Shown here: piece by piece, positions 35,346-43,554 of the stretch
Position numbering within the stretch: position 1 is the stretch's first letter
How the letters are laid out: every line of letters starts with the position of its first letter
DNA from: Natrialba taiwanensis DSM 12281
GTDB lineage: Archaea; Halobacteriota; Halobacteria; Halobacteriales; Natrialbaceae
Assembly (NCBI RefSeq): GCF_000337595.1
Contig: NZ_AOIL01000067.1
Span: forward strand, 65,203-129,202
Direction: 5' to 3'
DNA length: 64,000 nt
Notes under the pieces: model-generated
What the model was told of the DNA's origin: nothing
Database searches by the model: none
The model's input: only the letters and a program-made list of their open reading frames with translations
Program-made: the position numbers and the translations under genes

Positions 35346-36176
35346 GTGTGCACACTGACGCTCGCCTGGCAGGTTTTCAATGACGCACCGGTCGCCGTCG
35401 CCGCGAACCGTGACGAAGCCACCGACCGCGACTCGCGTCCGCCCGAGATATACGGCGAGGACCCGCTCGTCGTCGCCCCGCGGGACGCCGAAGCCGGCGG
35501 CACCTGGCTCGGCTACAACGAGTTCGGCGTCGCCGCCGGCATCACGAACAAGTGGACCGACGCCGACCTCGCCGGCGACCGGTCGCGGGGATTGCTCGTC
35601 GCGGACGTCCTCGAGGCGCGCTCCGTCTCGGATGCGACCGCACTGGTCGAGGACGCGATGGCCGACGACGAGTACGAGGGCTTCTCACTCGTGATCGCCG
35701 ACGCGGCCGCGGCCGTCTGTTACCAGTGGGACGGCGACCTCTCCGTCACCGAGTTCGACCCCGGCGTTCACGTCGTGGTTAACGTCGCCGTCGACGACGA
35801 CGTTGATCTGCCGTCGAGTCGACCCGACATCGGACGAACGCAGGCCGACAATGCACGGCGCGTTCGCGCTGAACTCGCCGCCAACGCGGACGAATCCGTC
35901 ACCGAGTGGCTCACCCGCGCCGGCACCGTCCTCGGCGATCACGAGTTCGGCGTCTGCGTTCACGGCGATGGCTACGGGACGCGGTCGTCCTCGCTGCTGG
36001 CGGTCGGGCCGGGGGCAGCAGCGCCGGAGCGGCCGGCCGAAGCGACCTATCGGTTCGCCGATGGGCCGCCCTGTGAAACGCCGTACCGACCGGTCGAACT
36101 CGACCACGAGCGATTGGCCGGACCCGTAACCGGTTCCGATTCGGCGTTCGGAACGACGACTCGTCGAAACGAATGA
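35346..36176 (+). CDS. NRDE-family (TANGO2-like) protein
   Basis: A 276-residue protein that starts with GTG followed directly by Cys (MCTLTLAW), then the name-giving AANRDEATDRDSRPP and GGTWLGYNEFGVAAGITN. The N-terminal Cys is the predicted nucleophile of this Ntn-hydrolase-like fold. Eukaryotic TANGO2 has been linked to haem and lipid handling; the archaeal role is unknown. It stands alone. Confidence 0.88.
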   Translation: MCTLTLAWQVFNDAPVAVAANRDEATDRDSRPPEIYGEDPLVVAPRDAEAGGTWLGYNEFGVAAGITNKWTDADLAGDRSRGLLVADVLEARSVSDATALVEDAMADDEYEGFSLVIADAAAAVCYQWDGDLSVTEFDPGVHVVVNVAVDDDVDLPSSRPDIGRTQADNARRVRAELAANADESVTEWLTRAGTVLGDHEFGVCVHGDGYGTRSSSLLAVGPGAAAPERPAEATYRFADGPPCETPYRPVELDHERLAGPVTGSDSAFGTTTRRNE

Positions 36177-36190
36177 CACTGGCGTCGAAG

Positions 36191-36283
36191 GGCACATTTA
36201 AGCGGCTCCCTGCCTCTCATACGCACATGGACGCACACCTGCCTGTCGCGACGAGCATGGATACGAAGAGGTGGTCGCCGTGA
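36191..36283 (+). promoter_or_regulatory. Promoter and 18-codon leader ORF before the wHTH gene
   Basis: A TATA-like ATTTAAG at about 36196 is followed 27-30 bases later by ATG 36227, which opens an 18-codon frame (MDAHLPVATSMDTKRWSP). Its TGA at 36281-36283 overlaps the likely GTG start of the wHTH gene at 36280 (GTGA). Leaderless initiation would therefore begin with the small frame, with the regulator translated by coupling. Confidence 0.45.
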
Positions 36284-36630
36284 GCGTCTCTGCGGCCGAA
36301 GCAGAACTCTCCACGGACGAACACGCCGGTCTTGAACTCGTTCGCGAAACCGGCGGTATCCACCAAAGCGACTTCTGGAAGGAACTCGATGTCTCCTCGC
36401 GCAAGGGTAGTCGGATCGTCGAGTCGCTCGTCGAATACGAACTCGTCGACCGGGAGGAGACGGTCTACAACGGGCACAACACCTACTACATTACGCCGAC
36501 CGCTCGCGATCTGGATTTCACGCTCTTGATGGCCGGGGACATGCTCTCGCCGTTTATCGGTGAGGAGGAGGTCGATCCCAACAGCGATGCGTTCTCGCAG
36601 TGGATCATGAACCTCGCGTACGAGGAATAG
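36280..36630 (+). CDS. Winged-helix regulator (MarR/Lrp-like)
   Basis: A 116-residue protein. Residues 10-80 form a winged helix: HAGLELVRETGGIHQSDFWKEL, the recognition segment DVSSRKGSRIVESLVEYELV, and the wing DREETVYNGHNTYYITPT. The C-terminus (FSQWIMNLAYEE) may serve dimerisation. Start is GTG at 36280 or 36271. Target unknown; convergent with gatA. Confidence 0.78.
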   Translation: MSVSAAEAELSTDEHAGLELVRETGGIHQSDFWKELDVSSRKGSRIVESLVEYELVDREETVYNGHNTYYITPTARDLDFTLLMAGDMLSPFIGEEEVDPNSDAFSQWIMNLAYEE

Positions 36631-36738
36631 ATCGAATAGAGCGGCTGCCGCTTCGATTTTACGGAACTGTCGATCGGGTGCGTGGGACGCCAAATTGGCG
36701 ACGAAAAGTCCCAGCCCCGGCTCACCTCAGTTGCTCGC

Positions 36739-38022
36739 TTATTCGAGCGCGCTTGCGGCCCGGATGAGCCGTTCCTCGCCGAAGGACGGGCCGACGAGTT
36801 GCAGGCCGACGGGGAGGCCGTCGGCGTCGCTTTCGCCGGCCGGAACCGAAATCGCGGGGAGATCCGCGAGGTTCACGGGAACGGTGTTCGCGTCTGCAAG
36901 ATACATCTGCAACGGGTCGTCTACGCTCTCGCCCTGTTCGAACGGGGTGACCGGCATCGTCGGCGAGGCGAGTACGTCGGCTTCCGAGAGCGCCTCGTCG
37001 AAGTCCTGTTTGACCCACGCACGAGCGTCCTGCGCTTTCTTGTAGTACTTGTCGTGGTAGCCGGCCGAGAGCGCGTACGTCCCGAGGAGGATCCGGCGCT
37101 TGACTTCGTCGCCGAAGCCCTCCTTGCGGACCGCCGAAAAGGCCTCGTTCCAGTTGCCGTCGGCGTCGGTCTCTGGTCCGTACCGAACGCCGTCGAAACG
37201 GGCGAGGTTGGACGAGGCTTCGGACATCGCGATCACGTAGTAGGCCTCGACTGCATGCTCGACGGACGGCAGCGAGACTTCGTGGTACTCCGCGCCCTGG
37301 GCCTCGAGTTCAGCGATGGCGTCCCAGAAGGTGTCGACGACGCCCTCGTCTGCGCCTTCGACCAGTTCGGTTGGGACGCCGATCGTGAGGCCGTCGACGT
37401 CGCCGGTTGCGGCGTCGGCGTAGCTTTCCCCGTCGAGTTCCACCGCTCGAGTTGTCGCGTCTCGGTCGTCCGGTCCTGCGATGACATCGAGCAGCGCGGC
37501 GGCGTCTTCGACGGTCTCACCGAAGGGGCCGATCTGCTCTAGGCTGTTGCCGTAGGCGACGAGGCCGTAGCGCGAGACGAGGCCGTAGGTCGGCTTGATC
37601 CCGACGACGCCGCAGAATGCGGCCGGACAGCGGATCGAGCCGCCTGTATCGGAGCCGAGCGCGAGTTCGGCCTCGCCGGCGGCGACGGCGGCGGCCGAGC
37701 CGCCGGAAGAGCCGCCGGGAACGTGGCCCGGTGCGGCGGGGTTGTCGGTCGGGCCGAAGGCCGAGGTTTCGGTGGTCGTGCCCATGCCGAACTCGTCCAT
37801 GTTGGTCTTGCCGACGATGGTCGCGCCGGCGTCTTTGAGTCGGGAGACGACCGTGGCGTCGTAGGGCGGGACGTAGTCCTCGAGCATCGCAGACCCGCAG
37901 GTCGTCCTGACGCCCTCGGTCGAGATGTTGTCTTTGATGGCGACCGTGCAGCCGGCGAGTGGGCCGTCCGCGTCGGTGTCGCCGTCGATTCGCTCGTCGG
38001 TGATGAAGATGGTATCAGCCAT
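36739..38022 (-). CDS. gatA: Asp/Glu-tRNA amidotransferase subunit GatA
   Basis: The amidase subunit of GatCAB, which supplies ammonia from glutamine for converting mischarged Glu-tRNA(Gln) or Asp-tRNA(Asn). The Lys-Ser-Ser triad is visible: Lys in VAIKDNIS, Ser in GGSSGGSAA and Ser in DTGGSIRCPAA. At 427 residues it is slightly shorter than bacterial GatA, as in other haloarchaea. It follows gatC by 15 bases; gatB is not in the window. Confidence 0.94.
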   Translation of the reverse strand: MADTIFITDERIDGDTDADGPLAGCTVAIKDNISTEGVRTTCGSAMLEDYVPPYDATVVSRLKDAGATIVGKTNMDEFGMGTTTETSAFGPTDNPAAPGHVPGGSSGGSAAAVAAGEAELALGSDTGGSIRCPAAFCGVVGIKPTYGLVSRYGLVAYGNSLEQIGPFGETVEDAAALLDVIAGPDDRDATTRAVELDGESYADAATGDVDGLTIGVPTELVEGADEGVVDTFWDAIAELEAQGAEYHEVSLPSVEHAVEAYYVIAMSEASSNLARFDGVRYGPETDADGNWNEAFSAVRKEGFGDEVKRRILLGTYALSAGYHDKYYKKAQDARAWVKQDFDEALSEADVLASPTMPVTPFEQGESVDDPLQMYLADANTVPVNLADLPAISVPAGESDADGLPVGLQLVGPSFGEERLIRAASALE

Positions 38023-38033
38023 TGGAGCGTCGA

Positions 38034-38318
38034 TCAGGAGACGTTCGGCCCCTTGAAGAAGCCGTCCTCGGTTTCGGGTGCGTTCTGGAGTGCCACCTCA
38101 CGGTCTAAGGAGTCGCGTTCCTCGTCGGGACGCATGACGTTCGTGAGGTCGGCCTCGCGCTCGACTTCCGGAACCTCGTCTAAGGTCTCGAAGTACTCGA
38201 GGATGTCCGCGAACTGGCCGGTAAACGCCTCGATCTCGTCGGCTTCGAGATCGACGCGAGCCAGGTCCGCGACGTGGCGGACCGCCTCGGTATCGACGGC
38301 GTCGGCGTCGTCGCTCAT
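38034..38318 (-). CDS. gatC: Asp/Glu-tRNA amidotransferase subunit GatC
   Basis: A 94-residue belt subunit wrapping GatA and GatB. It has the conserved VRHVADLARVDLEADEIEAF start, EYFETLDEVPEVE in the middle and the end RDSLDREVALQNAPETEDGFF, with the Pro-Glu and Phe typical of the family. First gene of the gatC-gatA operon, divergent from tfb. Confidence 0.92.
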   Translation of the reverse strand: MSDDADAVDTEAVRHVADLARVDLEADEIEAFTGQFADILEYFETLDEVPEVEREADLTNVMRPDEERDSLDREVALQNAPETEDGFFKGPNVS

Positions 38319-38403
38319 ACGTGTCCGAACCGCCCTGCGGGGAGTAAGCGTTTCGATACGCCGGGCAGTGTCAGTGCAACGCGGCGGCGATCGGTGCGGT
38401 CGA

Positions 38404-38500
38404 GTTCACTGTGCCCGTTATGTGGTCCGGACTCACATAGTGAACAACGGATTACTCGCTCAGACGCGCGTTCACTACCTGTACGATCACAGTCTTTAAG
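38404..38500 (+). promoter_or_regulatory. tfb upstream region with nested palindromes
   Basis: Three copies of GTTCACT occur at 38404-38410 and 38470-38476 and, inverted (AGTGAAC), at 38439-38445. Between the first two lies ATGTG-GTCCGGAC-T-CACAT, so 38404-38445 forms a nested inverted repeat. A TATA-like CTTTAAG at 38494-38500 follows the third copy by about 20 bases; tfb starts at 38568. Confidence 0.55.
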
Positions 38501-38567
38501 TTTCCCACAGCCGTTACACTGGCTACGAGAGAGCGTTTTCAGCGACGGTTCGATCGGATTCATTACA

Positions 38568-39593
38568 ATGACTGATTCCAGCATTCGAACTCGCAGCGAC
38601 GAGCAGCGTCAGACCAAGCGAGTGGGTTCCGGTGAACGGACGAGCCAGCCGGCGGAACGCGAACGGGACGAACAAGAACGAGAACAGGAATATGAGCACG
38701 AGCAGTGTCCGGAGTGCAGTGGTCGCCTCGTCTCCGACGCCGAGCACGCCGAAACCGTCTGTGAAGACTGCGGGCTCGTCGTTCAGGAAGGAGAGATCGA
38801 CCGCGGTCCCGAGTGGCGGGCGTTCGATGCCGCTGAGAAGGACGAAAAGTCCCGCGTCGGTGCCCCGACGACCAACATGATGCACGACCAGGGGCTCTCG
38901 ACCAATATCGGCTGGCAGGACAAGGACGCCTACGGCCGCTCGTTGTCGAACCGCCAGCGCCAGAAGATGCAGCGACTGCGCACCTGGAACGAGCGATTCC
39001 GCACTCGGGATTCGAAGGAGCGAAACCTCAAACAGGCACTTGGCGAAATCGACCGCATGGCGAGCGCGCTCGGCCTTCCCGAGAACGTCCGGGAGACGGC
39101 ATCGGTCATCTACCGACGCGCACTCGAAGAGGACCTGCTCCCCGGTCGCTCGATCGAGGGCGTCTCGACCGCGTCACTGTACGCCTCGGCTCGGCAGGCC
39201 GGGACCCCGCGCAGCCTCGACGAGATTTCGGCCGTCAGCCGCGTCGAAAAGGACGAGATCGCCCGCACCTACCGCTACGTCATTCGTGAACTCGGGCTCG
39301 AGGTCCAGCCCGCCGATCCGGTGAGCTACGTCCCCCGGTTCGCGAGCGATCTCGAACTCTCCGACGAGACCGAACGCCGCGCCAGGACCCTTCTCGAGAC
39401 GGCGAAGGAGTCGGGTATCCACAGCGGCAAGTCGCCGGTCGGCCTCGCCGCCGCAGCCGTTTACGCCGGTGCGCTGTTGACGAACGAGAAAGTGACCCAG
39501 AACGACGTCAGCGAGGTCGCGAGCATCTCCGAAGTGACGATCCGTAATCGCTATCACGAGTTACTCGAGGTCGACGGCGGCGCGCCGGCGTAG
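38568..39593 (+). CDS. tfb: Transcription initiation factor TFB (TFIIB)
   Basis: Recruits RNA polymerase to TBP-bound promoters. The 341-residue protein has an N-terminal zinc ribbon (CPECSGRLV and CEDCGLVVQEGEIDRGPEW), the B-finger region, and two cyclin repeats (for example NVRETASVIYRRALEEDLLPG and KSPVGLAAAAVYAGALLTNE). The first 50 residues are a charged Glu/Arg extension. Haloarchaea have several TFBs with different promoter preferences; which one this is cannot be told. The start follows a probable 40-base leader. Confidence 0.95.
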   Translation: MTDSSIRTRSDEQRQTKRVGSGERTSQPAERERDEQEREQEYEHEQCPECSGRLVSDAEHAETVCEDCGLVVQEGEIDRGPEWRAFDAAEKDEKSRVGAPTTNMMHDQGLSTNIGWQDKDAYGRSLSNRQRQKMQRLRTWNERFRTRDSKERNLKQALGEIDRMASALGLPENVRETASVIYRRALEEDLLPGRSIEGVSTASLYASARQAGTPRSLDEISAVSRVEKDEIARTYRYVIRELGLEVQPADPVSYVPRFASDLELSDETERRARTLLETAKESGIHSGKSPVGLAAAAVYAGALLTNEKVTQNDVSEVASISEVTIRNRYHELLEVDGGAPA

Positions 39594-39739
39594 GGACTTG
39601 CAGACTTCCGCCGATTTCCGTTGATCCCGCCGTTCAATACGTGATTTACCGGCCGCCATAACGGGCGCACGGCGACCGTTGCGAGTTCAGGACGCGCTAA
39701 TGAGTGCATACTCAAGCGGGTTGTCCTACTGGTGCGAGT

Positions 39740-39865
39740 ATGGAGTGCGATAACTGCCGGGCGAACGAGGTTGCATACACCCTTACGACGCACGTCGACG
39801 GGGCGGCGGACGAACGGATCGACTTGCACTTCTGTTCGACGGAGTGTCTGCGCGTCTGGACGTAG
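39740..39865 (+). CDS. 41-residue zinc-finger microprotein (DUF7576-like)
   Basis: Encodes MECDNCRANEVAYTL, then LHFCSTECLRVWT. The CxxC...CxxxC spacing resembles TRASH/MYM-type knuckles. It is very short but has haloarchaeal codon use and a well-formed motif. No function is known to me. Confidence 0.72.
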   Translation: MECDNCRANEVAYTLTTHVDGAADERIDLHFCSTECLRVWT

Positions 39866-39960
39866 CGCAGCCGGTGGCTATCCGCTGTGGCCACCCCGCA
39901 GTCTACGCGACGAGTTCGTGTTGGCTGCCATTCAACTATCTCCGCGTGGATGCTCTCCGT

Positions 39961-40884
39961 ATGACACGCACCGACAGTCACCCGCCCGCGACCGACGCGT
40001 CGGCCCTCCCGTCAGTCGCCGTCGAATCGACGACGCGTGACCTTCCGGACGTTCGCTTGCACGTCGTCGTCGGTGGGAACCCGGACGGACCGCTCGTCGT
40101 CCTGTTACACGGTTTTCCCGAGTTTTGGTACGGCTGGCGACACCAACTCGAGGCGCTGCTGGATGCGGGCTACCGGGTCGTCGTTCCCGACCAGCGCGGG
40201 TACAACCGCAGCGAGAAACCGACTGACATCGGCGCGTACCGGCTGCGATACCTGACGCGGGATATCGTCGATCTCATCCGCGCCGAGGGCCGCGAGGCGG
40301 CATCCGTCGTCGGCCACGACTGGGGCGGAATCGTCGCGTGGGCCCTCGCCACGCGCTACCCCGACGCCGTCGACCGTCTCGTCGCCGTCAACGCGCCGCA
40401 TCCGGTCGCGTTCCAGCGCATCCTTCGCTCGACGCCCGAGCAGGTCGGGCGAAGCTGGTACGCGTTCGCGTTTCAACTCCCCTGGATTCCCGAACGGCTC
40501 CTCGAAGCCGGCGAGTTCAGTCCGCTCGAACGGATGCTTCGAGGCACCGCCCAACCGGGGACGTTCTCGGCGTCGGAACTGGCACACTACCGTCGCGCCT
40601 GGGGCCAGGCAGGTGCGCGGAGGGGGATGCTCAACTGGTATCGTGCGGGCGGCCGCTACCCGCCCGTCCGAGCGCGCGCCGGGACCCGGGACACCCTCGT
40701 CGACGCGCCGACCCTCGTCGTCTGGGGCGACGGCGATGTCGCGCTGGTTCCTGAACTCGCCCACGAGAGCGTCGGCGTGTGTGCACAGGGGCGACTCAAG
40801 CGCTATTCCGGAACCAGTCACTGGGTTCCCCACGAGGAACCTGCGAGACTCACTGCTGACGTTCGGTCGCACCTGCCGCTGTGA
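39961..40884 (+). CDS. Alpha/beta hydrolase, epoxide-hydrolase-like
   Basis: A 307-residue hydrolase. The oxyanion motif HGFPEFWYGWRHQ, the nucleophile elbow VGHDWGGIVAW with Asp as nucleophile, and the C-terminal His in GTSHWVPHEEP are those of epoxide hydrolases and haloalkane dehalogenases. The cap region (PWIPERLLEAGEFSPLERML) is predicted helical. Start ATG 39961 gives a short Asp/Pro-rich lead. Substrate unknown. Confidence 0.85.
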   Translation: MTRTDSHPPATDASALPSVAVESTTRDLPDVRLHVVVGGNPDGPLVVLLHGFPEFWYGWRHQLEALLDAGYRVVVPDQRGYNRSEKPTDIGAYRLRYLTRDIVDLIRAEGREAASVVGHDWGGIVAWALATRYPDAVDRLVAVNAPHPVAFQRILRSTPEQVGRSWYAFAFQLPWIPERLLEAGEFSPLERMLRGTAQPGTFSASELAHYRRAWGQAGARRGMLNWYRAGGRYPPVRARAGTRDTLVDAPTLVVWGDGDVALVPELAHESVGVCAQGRLKRYSGTSHWVPHEEPARLTADVRSHLPL

Positions 40885-40949
40885 CTCCACAACCGCGACA
40901 TCGGTGCTGAACTCCGTTCGACTGCCCGTTTCAAGCGACGATTCCCACG

Positions 40950-40974
40950 GAATAGGAACGCGCCGAACCTATTC
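40950..40974. promoter_or_regulatory. Inverted repeat upstream of the Bat-type regulator
   Basis: GAATAGG and CCTATTC form perfect 7-bp arms separated by 11 bases, ending 35 bases before the ATG at 41010. That is the region where a promoter would lie for a leaderless transcript, so an autoregulatory or other operator is plausible. Confidence 0.5.
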
Positions 40975-41009
40975 GTTCGTCTCCTCCCAACCACCATGTA
41001 CCGATTGCC

Positions 41010-41678
41010 ATGGCGCAGGCGACACTCACCCTCACGTTGCCAGACCACGTCTGGATTCAGCAGGTATCGGCGGCGCATCCGAATACCACGTTTCGAGTTC
41101 TTGCCGCCGTTCCCGACGCGGAGACGGGGTTCGCACTCGTCCGTCTCTCCGGTCCAGCGGTCGAGCACGCGCTGCAGGACATGAACTCCCACCCACAGCT
41201 CACCGAACTCACGCTCACCCAGCGCAGCGATGGCGAGGCCACCGTCCACTTCGAAACGACCGAACCCCTACTGTTGTTCTCGTCTCGCGACGCCGGCATG
41301 CCCATCGAACTCCCCGTCACGATCCAGGACGGCCGCGCCACCGTCACGGTCACCGGCTCGCGCGACCGACTCGCTGAACTCGCCGAACAGTTCGACCGCC
41401 TCGGGCTCCAGTACCAGATCGACACCGTCAGCGAACAACTCCACGAGAGTCAGCTCCTCTCGGACCGCCAGCTCGAAGTTCTCGTCACCGCCGTCAGGGA
41501 GGGCTACTACGACACGCCCCGGCGGTGCTCGCTGACGGATCTGGCTGACCATCTCGGTATCGCCAAGTCGACCTGCAGCGAGACGCTTCACCGCGCCGAG
41601 GAAGCGATCGTCAAACGATTCGTGGATCAGATCCCCGAGACAACGGCCGACGAGTCACTCGAAGAGCAGTTCGCCTGA
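41010..41678 (+). CDS. Bat/DmsR-type HTH regulator
   Basis: A 222-residue regulator of the bacterioopsin-activator type. Residues 1-145 form the family's N-terminal sensory beta-rich domain (TLTLPDHVWIQQVSAAHPN, VHFETTEPLLLF). Residues 153-210 are the HTH_10 domain (LLSDRQLEVLVTAVREGYYD, RRCSLTDLADHLGIAKSTCS). Similar proteins control phototrophy or anaerobic respiration (DmsR controls DMSO reductase). It is immediately upstream of the FeS/NrfD operon on the same strand, so it is a good candidate for its regulator. Confidence 0.88.
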   Translation: MAQATLTLTLPDHVWIQQVSAAHPNTTFRVLAAVPDAETGFALVRLSGPAVEHALQDMNSHPQLTELTLTQRSDGEATVHFETTEPLLLFSSRDAGMPIELPVTIQDGRATVTVTGSRDRLAELAEQFDRLGLQYQIDTVSEQLHESQLLSDRQLEVLVTAVREGYYDTPRRCSLTDLADHLGIAKSTCSETLHRAEEAIVKRFVDQIPETTADESLEEQFA

Positions 41679-41735
41679 AACCGACGCAGGTTGTTCTTGT
41701 CATCTGAGATATATTTCACACGTCCGTTTCTCCCT

Positions 41736-41913
41736 ATTTTATATCAACGAATATGTTCGCCCCCATTCTCACGACGTGGAAATCGGCTCGACGGTTCATC
41801 GGGCTCAAGTTGTGAGTGCGCTGTAGAGGAACCGCAAATGAACGTATTCAAGTGGGTGCCGTTGCGTACTCACGACATGACTGGAATCGTATGTCAAGAG
41901 GTGTTCTAAGCAG
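41736..41913 (+). promoter_or_regulatory. Promoter and long structured leader of the FeS/NrfD operon
   Basis: A TATA-like ATTTTATATC at 41736-41745 predicts a start near 41770 and a leader of about 140 bases, unusual in a genome where most messages look leaderless. The leader contains GTGAGTGCGC (41812-41821), able to pair with GCGTACTCAC (41864-41873), and a 23-codon frame from ATG 41838 to TAA 41909 ending four bases before the main ATG. A second AT-rich element, AGATATATTT, lies at 41706. Confidence 0.45.
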
Positions 41914-43554
41914 ATGAGTACGGACGATGAATCGTTCCACCCACTCGGCCAAGAGTGGGAGGATGAACTCGAGACGATGCTCGACGATACCGAGTACGAT
42001 AGCGACCTCGGTATGGAGATGGCCAAGGACGCGATGCGCGTCACCAAGGGCGAGCTGTCGGAAGCCGACTTCCACGAGAAATATCACGAGGACGTGATGG
42101 ACGAGTTCGGCGTCGACGACCGCCCGACGGAGGAAGCCTACGAGGAGGCCAAGAAGAACGCCGGCGGCTTCGCCGAGATGCTCAAGAGCTTCGACGGCGA
42201 CGGCGACGAGAGTCGCCGCGACGTGATGAAGAAGATGGGCGTCGGCGCGGCGGCTGTCGGTCTCGGTGCCTGGGGGACCGCCGAGGGCGGTCAGCCAAAT
42301 GTCGCCGACGAATCGGGAGGGCACGCAACGGAAGCCCACCGGGAGGGCGACACCCAGTGGGGCATGGCGATCGATCTCGAACGCTGTGACGGCTGTCTCT
42401 CCTGTGTCCAGGCGTGTGCCTCGGAGAACAACCTCGACCAGGGCGTCAACTGGATGTACGTCCTCGACTACGAGGACGGCGGTGCGGACACGAGCCAAAA
42501 TCGCCTTGTCCGACCGTGTCAGCACTGTACCGACGCGCCGTGTGAGAAGGTCTGTCCGACGACGGCCCGCCACACGCGGGACAAGGACGGCCTCGTACTG
42601 ACCGACTACGACGTCTGTATCGGCTGTCGGTACTGTCAGGTCGCCTGTCCCTACGGGGTCAACTACTTCCAGTGGGACGAACCGGATATTTCCACCGAGG
42701 AGATCGCAGCGGACCCGGAAAACGATGGCGAAGGCGACATGATGGTCGACGACCGCGATCGGTGGGTCGACAGTCGCTCGCCGCGCGGAACGATGAGCAA
42801 ATGTACCATGTGCCCGTCCCGTCAGGACGGATTAAGTGGCGAGGACAAGGTGGGTACCTCCGCATGCGAGGATGCCTGTCCGCCGGACGCAATCCAGTTC
42901 GGCAACATGCGCGACGAGGAAAGCGACCCGCAGCGGTACCTGGATAACCCGAGCCGAAGCCGAACACTGATTCAGGTCGGTGCCGAGAGTGCAATCCCGG
43001 AGGTCGCCGGTCTCGAAGAGGATCTCGCGGACGCCGACGCCGACCTCGAGTCCGTTCTCGAGGCGTCCCAAGACCTCGACGAAGAAACGCTTCAGCTTAT
43101 GAAAGCGACCGAGATCGTCACCGAGAACTTCGGCGAAGGCGATGCCGACTCGGTCGACTACGAGCAGAACATCATCGAGATCTTCGACGTGCTCGAGGAA
43201 CACGGACTCGACCTCGACAGTCAGGAAGTGCTGGTCGGACTCGATCTCGCCGACGAACCGGACGAAGACGAAGAGTTCGAGGGCGCGGACGAACTCGATG
43301 CACAGAACGCCCTCGAAGCCTTCGCCGGTACTCCGGCGTCGAACTTCCGGCTGCTCGAAGACGTCGGTACCAACCCGAACGTCGCGTACCTCGGGAACGA
43401 ACCCGGTCCGAACGCCGAACAGGTCGAGGGCCCGGTCGCATACGAGGATACCCAATACGAGCGTTCCGACGGATCCGAGCCGAACCTCGTCGACAACCGC
43501 AAGGAGGAAATCCTCGACGAGGGCACCGTCGGTGACGCCGGGGTGAGTTTATGA
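41914..43554 (+). CDS. Tat-type four-cluster FeS subunit (ActB/PsrB-like)
   Basis: A 546-residue iron-sulfur protein. Cysteines 158/161/164/168, 202/205/210/214, 235/238/241/245 and 297/300/318/322 match the four [4Fe-4S] or [3Fe-4S] clusters of the DmsB/PsrB/ActB group. An internal twin-arginine segment (SRRDVMKKMGVGAAAVGLGAW, residues 100-120) follows a 100-residue acidic helical N-terminal region, as in ActB of Alternative Complex III. Residues about 350-475 are an acidic helical insertion before FRLLEDVGTNPNVAYLGNE, which resembles the normal end of ActB. No molybdopterin catalytic subunit is encoded nearby. Likely passes electrons to or from menaquinone via the next gene product. Confidence 0.82.
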   Translation: MSTDDESFHPLGQEWEDELETMLDDTEYDSDLGMEMAKDAMRVTKGELSEADFHEKYHEDVMDEFGVDDRPTEEAYEEAKKNAGGFAEMLKSFDGDGDESRRDVMKKMGVGAAAVGLGAWGTAEGGQPNVADESGGHATEAHREGDTQWGMAIDLERCDGCLSCVQACASENNLDQGVNWMYVLDYEDGGADTSQNRLVRPCQHCTDAPCEKVCPTTARHTRDKDGLVLTDYDVCIGCRYCQVACPYGVNYFQWDEPDISTEEIAADPENDGEGDMMVDDRDRWVDSRSPRGTMSKCTMCPSRQDGLSGEDKVGTSACEDACPPDAIQFGNMRDEESDPQRYLDNPSRSRTLIQVGAESAIPEVAGLEEDLADADADLESVLEASQDLDEETLQLMKATEIVTENFGEGDADSVDYEQNIIEIFDVLEEHGLDLDSQEVLVGLDLADEPDEDEEFEGADELDAQNALEAFAGTPASNFRLLEDVGTNPNVAYLGNEPGPNAEQVEGPVAYEDTQYERSDGSEPNLVDNRKEEILDEGTVGDAGVSL

